The notes under the pieces: model-generated
Databases searched by the model: none
The model's input: only the letters and a program-made list of their open reading frames with translations
What the model was told of the DNA's origin: nothing
Assembly (NCBI RefSeq): GCF_016591715.1
Contig: NZ_AP024109.1
Span: forward strand, 744,001 to 808,000
DNA: 64,000 bases
Direction: 5' to 3'
Origin: Mesorhizobium sp. J8
GTDB taxonomy: Bacteria; Pseudomonadota; Alphaproteobacteria; Rhizobiales; Rhizobiaceae
Made by a program: the position numbers and the translations under genes
Part shown: positions 39,608 through 48,135 of the stretch, piece after piece
How the letters are laid out: every line of letters starts with the position of its first letter
Numbering within the stretch: position 1 is the stretch's first letter

Positions 39608-40207
39608 TCACTTGGTGGGATCCTTCGGGCTCCAAAGCACCGTCTCGGCGCCCTTCTCATAGGCCATGCCTTGGGGGTAGCTGATCGCCTCCAGCTGCAG
39701 CCCCCACGGCGCCTGGAAATAGAGGATGGTCTGGCCCGCGGCCGGGCCTTCCTTGACCGGCAGCGGCCCCATCCTGGTCTTGACACCCTTGGCCTCGAGA
39801 TAGGCTTTCGCGGCGGCAACATCGTCGACATAGAAGGCAATGTGGAAGCCGCCGATGTCGCTGTTCTTCGGCGTCAAATCCTTCTGGTCGGGTGCCGTGT
39901 ATTTGAACAGCTCGATGTTCGAGCCATAGCCGCAGCGGACCATGGTGATCTCCTCGATCACCGCCTTCGGATCGACCCCGAGCAGGTCCTGCATGAAGGT
40001 GCCCTTGTCGTCGGCGAACGGCCCGAAGGACATTGCCTTCTTGCAGCCGACGACATTGGTGAAGAAATCGACGGCCTGCTTCATGTCGGGCACGGTAATG
40101 CCGGTGTGGTCGTGGCCTCGCATGCCCGGAATTGCATCCGCGGAAGCCGCTCCCGCTGCGCCGGACAAGGAGGCCGCGAGGATCGCCGCCTGGACTGCGT
40201 ATTTCAT
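39608..40207 (-). CDS. Exported VOC (glyoxalase-like) protein
   Basis: A 199-residue protein with a Sec signal peptide (MKYAVQAAILAASLSGAAGA, cleavage after ASA) followed by a full VOC domain. Probable metal ligands are His34 in HDHTGITV, Glu in SNIELFKY, His in GGFHIAFYV and Glu in LQLEAISY, so a metal site looks intact. Most VOC enzymes are cytoplasmic; periplasmic location is unusual. It lies between the importer ATPase gene and the fused aryl-CoA monooxygenase gene on the same strand, which suggests it acts on, or binds, the imported aromatic compound. Confidence 0.85.
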   Translation of the reverse strand: MKYAVQAAILAASLSGAAGAASADAIPGMRGHDHTGITVPDMKQAVDFFTNVVGCKKAMSFGPFADDKGTFMQDLLGVDPKAVIEEITMVRCGYGSNIELFKYTAPDQKDLTPKNSDIGGFHIAFYVDDVAAAKAYLEAKGVKTRMGPLPVKEGPAAGQTILYFQAPWGLQLEAISYPQGMAYEKGAETVLWSPKDPTK

Positions 40208-40287
40208 GTCACCCTCCGTTGGCGGGCTGACTTATCCTTGCGCACATCCGAGGCCCGCTGGTCGGCGTGCGGATATCGAAGCTCAGT

Positions 40288-41112
40288 TCATGCCGGCGCC
40301 TTCGGCCGCAGCCAGTCCGGATCGATCTCCGGCAGCGGAATGGCGGCGAGCAGGTCGCGCGTGTAGGCCTCCTTCGGATTGTCGAACAGGGCGTCGGTGG
40401 CGCTGGCCTCGACGATCCTGCCTTCCCGCATGACGATGACCTGCTGGCAGAGCCGCCGGATCACCGACAGGTCGTGGCTGATGAAAGCGACCGTCAGCCC
40501 CATCTCTGCCGCCAGCTTCTCCAGCAGCGTAAGGATCTGCGCTTGCGTCGAAACATCGAGGCCGGAGACGATCTCGTCGGCCAGCACGAATTTCGGCGAC
40601 AGCGCCAGCGCGCGTGCGATGCCGACGCGCTGGCGTTGCCCGCCCGACAGCTCGTGGCGGTAGCGAGCGGCGAAACTCTGCGGCAGGCCGACGCGCTGCA
40701 GCGCTTCCGCCACGCGTTCCTTCAGCCGGTCGCCGAGGCCGTTCTGCCTCAAGGGAGCTGCGATGATGTTGAAGATCGTGTGCCTGGGATTGAGCGACGA
40801 CATCGGGTCTTGGAAGATCATCTGCAGGTCGCGGCGCAGCGGCCGAAGCTCGGCTTCCGAAAGATGGGCGATATCGCGCCCTTCGAAGGTGATCGCGCCT
40901 GTGCTCGGCTCGAGCAACCTGACCAGCGCACGGCCGAGCGTCGACTTGCCGGAGCCGGATTCGCCGACGATGCCGGTGACCGATCCCTTGGGCAGGTCGA
41001 AGTCGAGCCCTCTGAGGATTTCGGCCAGCGGCGCGCGGCCGATCATCGGCTTGCGCGTCATGTCGGGCAGCGCCACCTTCAGGCCGCGCACGGAAAACAG
41101 CGGCTCAGCCAT
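40288..41112 (-). CDS. Peptide-type ABC transporter ATPase (DppF-like)
   Basis: A 274-residue ATPase: Walker A GESGSGKSTLGRALVRLL, MIFQDPMSSLNPRHT, signature LSGGQRQRVGIARAL, Walker B FVLADEIVSGLD (Glu followed by Ile rather than Pro). ATG 41112 overlaps the end of its partner ATPase gene. Last ABC gene of the importer of the catabolic island. The C-terminal cysteine-containing extension of some DppF proteins is absent. Confidence 0.93.
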   Translation of the reverse strand: MAEPLFSVRGLKVALPDMTRKPMIGRAPLAEILRGLDFDLPKGSVTGIVGESGSGKSTLGRALVRLLEPSTGAITFEGRDIAHLSEAELRPLRRDLQMIFQDPMSSLNPRHTIFNIIAAPLRQNGLGDRLKERVAEALQRVGLPQSFAARYRHELSGGQRQRVGIARALALSPKFVLADEIVSGLDVSTQAQILTLLEKLAAEMGLTVAFISHDLSVIRRLCQQVIVMREGRIVEASATDALFDNPKEAYTRDLLAAIPLPEIDPDWLRPKAPA

Positions 41113-41983
41113 GGCCGGGCCTCCAGTCCTTGTCGGCGGCTGCGATCTCGGCCGTGAGCCCGGCAAGCACGCTCTCGTCCACCGGCTTCAGCGATGCGTA
41201 TGGATCGGTGTAGCGCGGCGTCGCGGCGATCAGCGCCCGCGTGTAGGGATGTTGCGGTGCCTCGAAAAGGGCCGGTGTCTCGGCCTCTTCCACCACCTTG
41301 CCGGCATAGAGCACCGACACTTTCTGGCTGATCTTGGCGACGACGCCGAGATCGTGGGTGACGAACAGGATCGCGGTGCCATGGTCGCGCTGCAGCTGCG
41401 CGATCAGCCGCAGGATCTGTTTCTGCACCGTCACGTCCAGCGCCGTCGTCGGCTCGTCGGCGACGATCAGCCTGGGCTCTGCCGCGAAGGCCGCGGCGAT
41501 CAGCACGCGCTGCCGCATGCCGCCGGACAATTCATGCGGATAGCTCTTCAGCACACGCTCGGGATCGCGGATCTGCACCTCGTCGAGCAACTGCCGGATA
41601 CGCTTGTCGGCTTTCTCGCCGTTCCAGCCGAGGATGCGCACCAGCCGGTCGGTCAACTGCGCGCCGATGCGGCGCGACGGGTTGAGCGCGGTCAGCGGGT
41701 CCTGCGGGATCAGCGCCGTGCGGGCGCCGATCAGGGTCCGCCGCGCCTTGGCATCGAGACGGCCGAGATCCTCGCCCTCGATCAGCATTTCCCCTTCGAC
41801 GATGCTTACGCTTTTCGGCAGCACGCCGAGCACCGCCTTGCCGATCATCGTCTTGCCGGCGCCGCTCTCGCCAACCAGCGCGCGCACCTCGCCCGGCTGC
41901 ACGCTGAGCGACACCGAGCGCAGCACGCGCTGACCGTTGGGCAGCACGGCGCTCAAGGAACGAATGTCGAGGCACGCGCTCAT
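41105..41983 (-). CDS. Peptide-type ABC transporter ATPase (DppD-like)
   Basis: A 292-residue ATPase: Walker [35 protein letters not shown], signature [15 protein letters not shown], Walker [13 protein letters not shown], and [16 protein letters not shown] near the C-terminus. ATG 41983 overlaps the permease stop (ATGA). The same frame is open upstream into the permease gene, but only this ATG gives the ATPase start. Confidence 0.93.
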   Translation of the reverse strand: MSACLDIRSLSAVLPNGQRVLRSVSLSVQPGEVRALVGESGAGKTMIGKAVLGVLPKSVSIVEGEMLIEGEDLGRLDAKARRTLIGARTALIPQDPLTALNPSRRIGAQLTDRLVRILGWNGEKADKRIRQLLDEVQIRDPERVLKSYPHELSGGMRQRVLIAAAFAAEPRLIVADEPTTALDVTVQKQILRLIAQLQRDHGTAILFVTHDLGVVAKISQKVSVLYAGKVVEEAETPALFEAPQHPYTRALIAATPRYTDPYASLKPVDESVLAGLTAEIAAADKDWRPGHG

Positions 41984-42828
41984 CGCAGCACCGGATCGAA
42001 GCGCGCCTTCAGCGCTTCGCCGAACTGGCTGAAGGAGAGCACCGTGAGGATCAGCGTGATCAGCGGGAACACCAGCACCCACCAGGCCTGATGGATCGAC
42101 AGTCGGCCCTCCGCGATGATGCTGCCCCAGGTCGGGTCGTCGGTCGAGATCGACAGGTTGACGAAGGACAGGATCGCCTCGACGATCACGGCGATACCCA
42201 TCTCCAGCGACAGCAGCGCCACCACCGAAGGCAGCACATTGGGCAGCACCTCGCGCAGCATGATACCGATGCGGCCATAGCCGGCGATGCGCGCGCTCTC
42301 GACATAATCCATGCGCGCTTGGCTCATCGCCTCGGCGCGGATCACCCGGCAGAAGCGCGTCCAGTCGATGATGGCGATCGCAAGGATGACGGAGCTCAAA
42401 CCGGTGCCCAGCACCGCGACCAGCAGGATCGCGAACAGCACCGGCGGGAACGCCATCCACACATCGACGATGCGCGAGATGATGCGGTCGGCCCAGCCGC
42501 CGAAATAGCCGGCGATAAGCCCGAGCGCCGAACCGAGAAGGCAGGCGGACGTCGCCGCGGCGAAGGCAACGATGAAGGCGATGCGCCCGCCGAAGATCAG
42601 GCGCGACAGCAGATCGCGTCCGAGGCTGTCGGTGCCCAGCCAGTAACCGGGCTCGGCGCCGTCCAGCCAGAAGGGCGGCAGGCGCTCCAGCATCAGGTCC
42701 TGCGCCAAGGGATCCTGCGGCGCGACCAGCGGCGCGAAGATGGCCGCGAGCAGCGCCAAAAGCAGCCAGCCGCCGGCCAGCCACAGCCGCGGGCTCGAGC
42801 CATGTCGGGCGATGCGCGCCTCATCCAT
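41980..42828 (-). CDS. Peptide-type ABC transporter permease (DppC-like)
   Basis: A 282-residue permease starting MDEARIARHG (ATG 42828, overlapping the end of the DppB-like gene). First helix LAGGWLLLALLAAIFAPLVA, then YWLGTDSLGRDLLSRLIFGG and the EAA-type loop MDYVESARIAGYGRIGIMLR. Works with the DppB-like permease in the inner membrane. Confidence 0.94.
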   Translation of the reverse strand: MDEARIARHGSSPRLWLAGGWLLLALLAAIFAPLVAPQDPLAQDLMLERLPPFWLDGAEPGYWLGTDSLGRDLLSRLIFGGRIAFIVAFAAATSACLLGSALGLIAGYFGGWADRIISRIVDVWMAFPPVLFAILLVAVLGTGLSSVILAIAIIDWTRFCRVIRAEAMSQARMDYVESARIAGYGRIGIMLREVLPNVLPSVVALLSLEMGIAVIVEAILSFVNLSISTDDPTWGSIIAEGRLSIHQAWWVLVFPLITLILTVLSFSQFGEALKARFDPVLR

Positions 42829-43828
42829 GGCGCAGCCTCGGATTGAGCAGCGCATACATCATGTCGACGGAGAGGTTGATCAGCACGAAGAGCAGCGCGA
42901 ACACCAGCACGATGCCCTGTATCAGCGGCAGGTCGCGGTTGATGACGGCGTCGATCGCCATGTTGCCGAGCCCCTCATAGGAGAACAGCCGCTCGACGAT
43001 GACGGTGCCGCCGATGAGGAAGGTGAACTGCACGCCGACCAGCGTCAGCGTCGGCAGCGCCGCGTTCTTCAGCGCCTCGCGCAGGATGACCTGCGTCTCG
43101 GAAAACCCTTTGACGCGCGCCAAGACGACATAGTCGAGATCGAGCACTTCCTTCAGCGATTGTTTCAAGAGCTGTGCGATGATCGCCGCCAGCGGCAGCG
43201 CCAAGGCAACGGCCGGCATCAGCATATGCTTGATGAGGTCCCAGGTGAGGTCGAAACGAAGCCTGACGATGCTCTCGACCAGATAGAACTGGGTGACGAA
43301 AGGCAGGTCGAGCTGCGGCGACACCCGGCCGGAAATGTCGAAGACGGGCACGAGCACACCGAACAGCAGGATGAGCACCAGGCCCCACAGGAAATCGGGG
43401 ATGGAGAGCGTCGCGCCGCTCACGATGTCGATGCCGGCTTCAACCGCCGTGCCGCGCGAGCGCGCGCCGAGGATCGCGGCGCTCGTGCCGAGCGCGATCG
43501 CCATCAGCAATGCCACGGTCGCCAGCTCCAGCGTCGCCGGCAGCCGGTTGAAGACCAGGCCGAGCACGTCCTGGCGCAATGATATCGATGTGCCGAAATT
43601 CCCATGCAGCACGCCGGCGAGCCAGATGAAGAACTGCTGCACGATCGACTTGTCGAGCCCGTAGAGCGCACGCAGCCGCGCAATGTCGTCATTGCTGGCG
43701 CCGGGCGGCAGCATCATGGCGATGGGGTCGCCGGGCGCGACGCGGATGACGACGAAGACGACGATGGCGACGCCGAAAAGCGTCACCAGCATCGTCAACA
43801 GACGTACGAGGAATCTCTGCAACAGCAT
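42821..43828 (-). CDS. Peptide-type ABC transporter permease (DppB-like)
   Basis: A 335-residue permease. N-terminal helix LLTMLVTLFGVAIVVFVVIR, family block RVAPGDPIAMMLPPGAS, and the coupling loop LDYVVLARVKGFSETQVILR. Only the DppB-type features and gene order support the assignment; the transported compound is inferred from the island to be an aromatic or indolic acid or conjugate rather than a dipeptide. Confidence 0.94.
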   Translation of the reverse strand: MLLQRFLVRLLTMLVTLFGVAIVVFVVIRVAPGDPIAMMLPPGASNDDIARLRALYGLDKSIVQQFFIWLAGVLHGNFGTSISLRQDVLGLVFNRLPATLELATVALLMAIALGTSAAILGARSRGTAVEAGIDIVSGATLSIPDFLWGLVLILLFGVLVPVFDISGRVSPQLDLPFVTQFYLVESIVRLRFDLTWDLIKHMLMPAVALALPLAAIIAQLLKQSLKEVLDLDYVVLARVKGFSETQVILREALKNAALPTLTLVGVQFTFLIGGTVIVERLFSYEGLGNMAIDAVINRDLPLIQGIVLVFALLFVLINLSVDMMYALLNPRLRHG

Positions 43829-43853
43829 GCGTGCCCATCACTCTGAACCGACT

Positions 43854-43973
43854 CCCCCTCATCCGGCCGCTTCGCGGCCACCTTCTCCCCGGTGGGGAGA
43901 AGAGACTGGCTCAGCCGTCGGCGACCTCTTCTCCCCTGGGGGAGAGGGTGGCCCGGAGGGCCGGATGAGGGGG
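43854..43973. repeat. Palindromic intergenic repeat (about 120 bp)
   Basis: Arms CCCCCTCATCCGGCC and GGCCGGATGAGGGGG are exact reverse complements, with inner CCACCTTCTCCCC and CTTCTCCCC...GGGAGAGGGTGG stems. It lies between the binding-protein gene and the permease genes of the importer. Sequences of this kind are widespread in rhizobial intergenic regions, from memory. Confidence 0.88.
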
Positions 43974-44017
43974 CTGCGTCGTTGAAGGAGACACGCTACC
44001 GCGCCTCCTCATTTCGA

Positions 44018-45547
44018 TCAGGCGGCCGGCGTCATCAGCGCCGGCAACAGCGCGCCGGACACGTGCTGCACGACATTGACCTTCTTCGAGTGCACGATCG
44101 GCTGCGCATACTGCATCAGCGGCAGCACATAGGCCTGCTCGGCGATGTACTTGTCGACCGCCTTCCAGCCGGCGATGCGCTTGGCCTCGTCCTTCTCGCC
44201 CCATAGCGGGTTGATCATGTCGATCAGATCCTGGCTGTCCCACACCGAATGCGGGCTCGGGCCGTACATGGCAAAGCCCGTCGAGGTGGTCGGGTCGCCG
44301 ATCGAGTTGCCCCAATTGTAGAAGGCGGCCGGCGCCAACTTGTCGGCGGCGCGCAGCTCGTAGTGCTTGGCGATCTCGTAGACCTCGATTTTGGCCTCGA
44401 TGCCGACCTTGCGCCACATGCCGACGATCGCCTGGATCATCTCATAGTCCTTGGGCTTGAAGCCCTTGGTCGTCTGGATGGTGAACTTGACCGGCTTTTC
44501 CGGCGAGTAGCCGGATGCGGCGAGCAGTTCCTTGGCCTTGTCCGGATTGTGCTCGACCTTGATCGACGGATCGAAGGCCGCGTATTCCGGCGTCTCCAGC
44601 GTTGCGATCGGCAGGCCGTAGCCGCGCAGCAGGCGCTTGACCAGAAGCTCCTTGTCCACCGCCATCACCGCCGCCTGACGGACATTCTTGTCCAGCATCG
44701 CCTCGATGTCGTTGAAGAAAATCATGCCGATGTCGGAGACGTTCTTGATCGAGCCGGCGAGCCCGTCCTTGGCGATCAGCCGGTCATATTCCTCATAGGG
44801 GATTTCGAGCGTCACCTGCGAGGAGCCGGACTCGATCTCGGCAACGCGGCTCGCCGCGTCGGTGACGAATTTGATCGTCACATTCTCGAAGGCTGGCTTG
44901 GTGCCCCAATAATGCGGATTGGCTTTCAGCCGCAGGAAGGCGTTGCGCTCGAATTTGTCGACCATATACGGCCCGGTGCCGATCGGCGCCTTCTCGAAGC
45001 CTTCGGCGCCGACCTTCTCGTAATAGGCCTTGGGCAGGATGTAGCCGGTCAGGAACGACATCCATTTGAAATAGACCGGGTCGAACTGCACGACGTCGCC
45101 GGTGATCTTGTTGCCGTCGATCCTGAAATTGTTGACGTTCTTCCAGACGAACTGGATCGGGTTGCCGGTCTTCTCGTCGCCGGCCCGCTGCAGCGACCAC
45201 ACCACGTCCTCCGCCGTGAAGGGCGAGCCGTCATGCCATTTCACGCCGTCGCGAACCGTCATCATCACCTTGGTACGGTCGTCGTTCCAGCCCCATTCGG
45301 TGAGCAGTCCGGGCGTGAAGGAAAGGTCCGGCTTCTGGCCGATGATCTGGTCGAACACCGACTGGTAGAGCCCCTGGATCGTCGGGTTGACGGCCGAAGG
45401 TCCGGTGGTCGGGTCCCAGGAGGGCAGGTTGACGTTGTAGGCGATGGTGAGCTCGCCCGCCGCCCTGGCAGCCCTCGGCAAGCCGAGCGTCGCGGCGCCG
45501 ATTGCCGCTGCGCCATATCCAAGCAAGTCACGTCTGTTGATGGTCAT
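44018..45547 (-). CDS. Tat-exported ABC solute-binding protein, family 5
   Basis: A 509-residue precursor; ATG 45547 after AAGGGGAACGAC. N-terminal twin-arginine signal NRRDLLGYGAAAIGAATLG, cleavage after ARA, then TIAYNVNLPSWDPTTGPSAV. Family-5 features include DGVKWHDGSPFTAEDVVWSL and ANPHYWGTKPAFENVTIKF. A Tat signal on a family-5 binding protein occurs in rhizobia but is less common than Sec. It delivers substrate to the Dpp-like permeases encoded downstream. Confidence 0.93.
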   Translation of the reverse strand: MTINRRDLLGYGAAAIGAATLGLPRAARAAGELTIAYNVNLPSWDPTTGPSAVNPTIQGLYQSVFDQIIGQKPDLSFTPGLLTEWGWNDDRTKVMMTVRDGVKWHDGSPFTAEDVVWSLQRAGDEKTGNPIQFVWKNVNNFRIDGNKITGDVVQFDPVYFKWMSFLTGYILPKAYYEKVGAEGFEKAPIGTGPYMVDKFERNAFLRLKANPHYWGTKPAFENVTIKFVTDAASRVAEIESGSSQVTLEIPYEEYDRLIAKDGLAGSIKNVSDIGMIFFNDIEAMLDKNVRQAAVMAVDKELLVKRLLRGYGLPIATLETPEYAAFDPSIKVEHNPDKAKELLAASGYSPEKPVKFTIQTTKGFKPKDYEMIQAIVGMWRKVGIEAKIEVYEIAKHYELRAADKLAPAAFYNWGNSIGDPTTSTGFAMYGPSPHSVWDSQDLIDMINPLWGEKDEAKRIAGWKAVDKYIAEQAYVLPLMQYAQPIVHSKKVNVVQHVSGALLPALMTPAA

Positions 45548-45633
45548 TGTCGTTCCCCTTGTTGTCATGTGTCCGCGCGGCGTTTTCATTCGGTGGTGGG
45601 CAACCGCGCCTTGTCCATCCCGGAATCTCTGGC

Positions 45634-47208
45634 TCAACCTCCTCCGAGCTGTTGGGCGAGCATGTAGCCGGAGCCCGCGCCCGTGCCGGCGCCCGGCCAT
45701 GTCGCCGCGCCGGTGAGATAGAGGTTCGCGACCGGCGTGTTCCAGCGCGGGAAGCCGCGCGCCGGGCGGAAGAGGAAGTTCTGCGCCAGATGATGGCTGC
45801 CGCAGATCTGGTCGCCGCCGACGAGGTTCGGATTCTCGCGTTCGAGGTCGAGCGGCGAGAAGATTGCGCGGCCAAGGATTTTTTGCCGAAGGCCCGGCGC
45901 ATAGCTCTCGATGATGTCGAGCACACGCTCGGCATAGGCCTCCTTGACCGCGTCCCAGTGCGCCGGCGCGATCTTACCCGCGGCATCGCCGAGGATCTCG
46001 GCCGGCAGCATGCGCACCTGCACCCACAGCACATGCTTGCCTTGCGGCGCGCGCGACGGGTCGACGGTCGTCGGCTGCCCGACGACCAGCACGGGTTGGT
46101 CGGGAAGCAGCCCGGCGATCGCCTGCTGGTAGACGCGCGACATGGCGTCGAGCGACGGCGCCAGATGCACATAGGCGAACTGGCGAAGCTCTGAACCGGC
46201 GCTCCAGTCCGGCAGGTCGTCCAGCGCCAGATGGATCATCATCGTGCCCGGCGCATGACGGAACTTCTGCATCGCCGCATCGAAGCCGGCGTCGCCCGAG
46301 CCGTTGGGCAGCAGCTTGCCCGGCAAGGCCTTCGGCGCGACACCGGCGACGACGGCCTTGGTCGCGACATGCGTTTCGCCGGATGCCAACCGCACCCCGG
46401 TCGCCTTGCCGGCGGAAACGGTGATCTCGGCGACATCCGCGCCGGTCGTGATCCGGCCACCGGCTGCCTTCACCATGCCGGCCAGCGCGCGGATGATCGT
46501 ATCGGCGCCGCCTTTGCCCAGCACCATGCCGAAACTCTGGTTGGCCATCGATTCCAGGTAAGGGAACACGGCACCCCCCGCGATGTCGGGCGCGAAGTCG
46601 AGATGCATGCCCCAGGCCGCGAGCGTCGTGCGCACATGCGGCGTCTCGAAATTTTCATCGAGCCACGCGCGCGGTGACGACAAAAGCAATCGGGCCGTAT
46701 CAAGCGCGCCGGAAAAACCCTTCTTGCGCCAGAGATTCCAGCCCGTGCCGGCCAGCGCCCTTGCGCTCATCGGCGACCCCAGCAGGCGGAACAGATGCTC
46801 GGCCTCACCGGGGAAGGCAGTGACCAGTTTCCGCCATGTGACCGCGTCCGCCGCGGAGAAGGCGGCCAGCCGCGATGCGGTCTTTTCGAGGTCGTTGCTG
46901 ACGCCGAACCATTTGCCGTCCGGAAAGGCGCTGGCGAAACAATCGGCCGCCGGCGCGAATTCCAGCCCGTGGCTTTTCAATTCATTTGCATATTTCCGGT
47001 GGAAAGCCGAGCCGGCGAAGAGGCTCAAATTCATCGCGCCGAAATCGTGCCGGAAACCGGGAAGCGTATATTCGGCGGTGCGCACCGCGCCGCCAATTGT
47101 CTGGCTGCGCTCGAAAACCGCTATTTTCCAACCTTTGAGCGCCAAATGCGCGGCGCATGCCAGACTGTTGTGGCCCGCCCCGACAAAGATGGCGTCGAAC
47201 TCGCTCAC
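45634..47208 (-). CDS. FAD-dependent oxidoreductase, phytoene desaturase/PYROXD2-like (leftward copy)
   Basis: A 524-residue flavoprotein from GTG 47208 (GGGGCGGGG upstream; TTG 47220 is possible). FAD dinucleotide fold IFVGAGHNSLACAAHLALKG, ERSQTIGGAVRTAEYTLPGF, and the C-terminal FAD block NLYLTGAATWPGAGTGAGSG. It is paralogous to the oxidoreductase at 48136-49707, sharing the NPNLVGGD/NINLVGGD and GAGSG/GGGSG blocks. Substrate unknown. First gene leftward from the divergent promoter, so probably a catabolic oxidase or dehydrogenase acting early in the island's pathway. Confidence 0.88.
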   Translation of the reverse strand: MSEFDAIFVGAGHNSLACAAHLALKGWKIAVFERSQTIGGAVRTAEYTLPGFRHDFGAMNLSLFAGSAFHRKYANELKSHGLEFAPAADCFASAFPDGKWFGVSNDLEKTASRLAAFSAADAVTWRKLVTAFPGEAEHLFRLLGSPMSARALAGTGWNLWRKKGFSGALDTARLLLSSPRAWLDENFETPHVRTTLAAWGMHLDFAPDIAGGAVFPYLESMANQSFGMVLGKGGADTIIRALAGMVKAAGGRITTGADVAEITVSAGKATGVRLASGETHVATKAVVAGVAPKALPGKLLPNGSGDAGFDAAMQKFRHAPGTMMIHLALDDLPDWSAGSELRQFAYVHLAPSLDAMSRVYQQAIAGLLPDQPVLVVGQPTTVDPSRAPQGKHVLWVQVRMLPAEILGDAAGKIAPAHWDAVKEAYAERVLDIIESYAPGLRQKILGRAIFSPLDLERENPNLVGGDQICGSHHLAQNFLFRPARGFPRWNTPVANLYLTGAATWPGAGTGAGSGYMLAQQLGGG

Positions 47209-47327
47209 GCCCCGCCCCAAAATGCTTTATGCTTAAAGATAATTGCAGATGCATATGTTTTCGTCTAGTAGGTATATTAAGGGCCGCAACGAGCCTTGAT
47301 GATCACGGACAAGAGGGAACAAAGACC
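47209..47327. promoter_or_regulatory. AT-rich divergent promoter region of the catabolic island
   Basis: 119 bp between the two opposite transcription units, much more AT-rich than its surroundings (about 47221-47280). It contains the 14-bp inverted repeat CTTTA-TGCT-TAAAG at 47225-47238 and the short palindrome ATGCAT at 47249-47254. Two MarR regulators are encoded in the two units. Inference: promoters of both operons and a MarR operator lie here. Confidence 0.6.
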
Positions 47328-48119
47328 ATGGACACGCAAAAACTCCTCGGCGAGGTCGCCAGCCAGCTGCTTTCGGGAGAAATCAAGGTGGTCGACCTGA
47401 CGGCGCCGCTTGGACCGAACACCCCGCTCATCAAGCTGCCGCCGGAACTCGCCGTCGACACGCCGAAGGTCGAGATCCACGAGATCTCCAAATACGACAA
47501 GAACGGTCCGTGGTGGGCCTGGAACTGGCTGAAGCTCGGCGAGCATTCGGGCACGCATTTCGACGCGCCGCAGCACTGGATCACCGGCAAGGATTATCCA
47601 GACGGCGCCACCGACACCATTCCGGCGCAGAATTTCATCGGCCCGGTCAACGTCATCGACTGCTCGGCGGAAGCGGCGGCAGACCATGACTTCTTGCTCA
47701 CCGTCGACCACATCAAGGCCTGGGAAGCCAAGCACGGCGCCATCAATCCCGGCGAATGGGTGGTGATGCGCACCGACTGGTACAAGCGCAACGGCTCGGA
47801 AGCGGAGTTCCTCAACGCCAACGAGACCGGGCCGCACACGCCCGGCCCGACTGCGGAAGCCATCCAGTTCCTGATCAGCAAGGACATCAAGGGCTGGGGC
47901 TCGGAGACGATCGGCACCGACGCCGGCAAGGCCGGCGGCATGGAGCCGCCATTCCCGGCCCACACGCTGATGCACAAGGCCAACCGTTACGGCCTCGCCA
48001 GCCTCTGCAATCTCGACCAGCTGCCGCCGAAAGGTGCGATCCTGATCGCCGCTCCGCTCAAGATCGAGCGCGGTACCGGCAGCCCGATCCGCGCCCTGGC
48101 GCTGGTGCCGCGGGGTTAA
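47328..48119 (+). CDS. Cyclase-family metal hydrolase, isatin hydrolase-like
   Basis: A 263-residue hydrolase of the KynB/cyclase fold; ATG 47328 after GAGGGAAC. The metal/catalytic signature HSGTHFDAPQHW (His73, His77, Asp79, His83) is intact. Length and extended blocks (GPNTPLIKLPPELAVDTPKV, HWITGKDYPDG, GTDAGKAGGMEPPFPAHTLM, PLKIERGTGSPIRALAL) fit my recollection of isatin hydrolase and not the roughly 210-residue kynurenine formamidase KynB. Predicted reaction: isatin plus water to isatinate. First rightward gene of the island. Confidence 0.82.
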   Translation: MDTQKLLGEVASQLLSGEIKVVDLTAPLGPNTPLIKLPPELAVDTPKVEIHEISKYDKNGPWWAWNWLKLGEHSGTHFDAPQHWITGKDYPDGATDTIPAQNFIGPVNVIDCSAEAAADHDFLLTVDHIKAWEAKHGAINPGEWVVMRTDWYKRNGSEAEFLNANETGPHTPGPTAEAIQFLISKDIKGWGSETIGTDAGKAGGMEPPFPAHTLMHKANRYGLASLCNLDQLPPKGAILIAAPLKIERGTGSPIRALALVPRG

Positions 48120-48135
48120 AGCCAAGGCCACGACG

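Noticed and set aside
47328..48119. Kynurenine formamidase (KynB) as the identity of the cyclase-fold hydrolase
   Set aside because: The protein is about 50 residues longer than KynB and its extended blocks fit isatin hydrolases better, and no tryptophan dioxygenase gene is nearby. Kept as an alternative.
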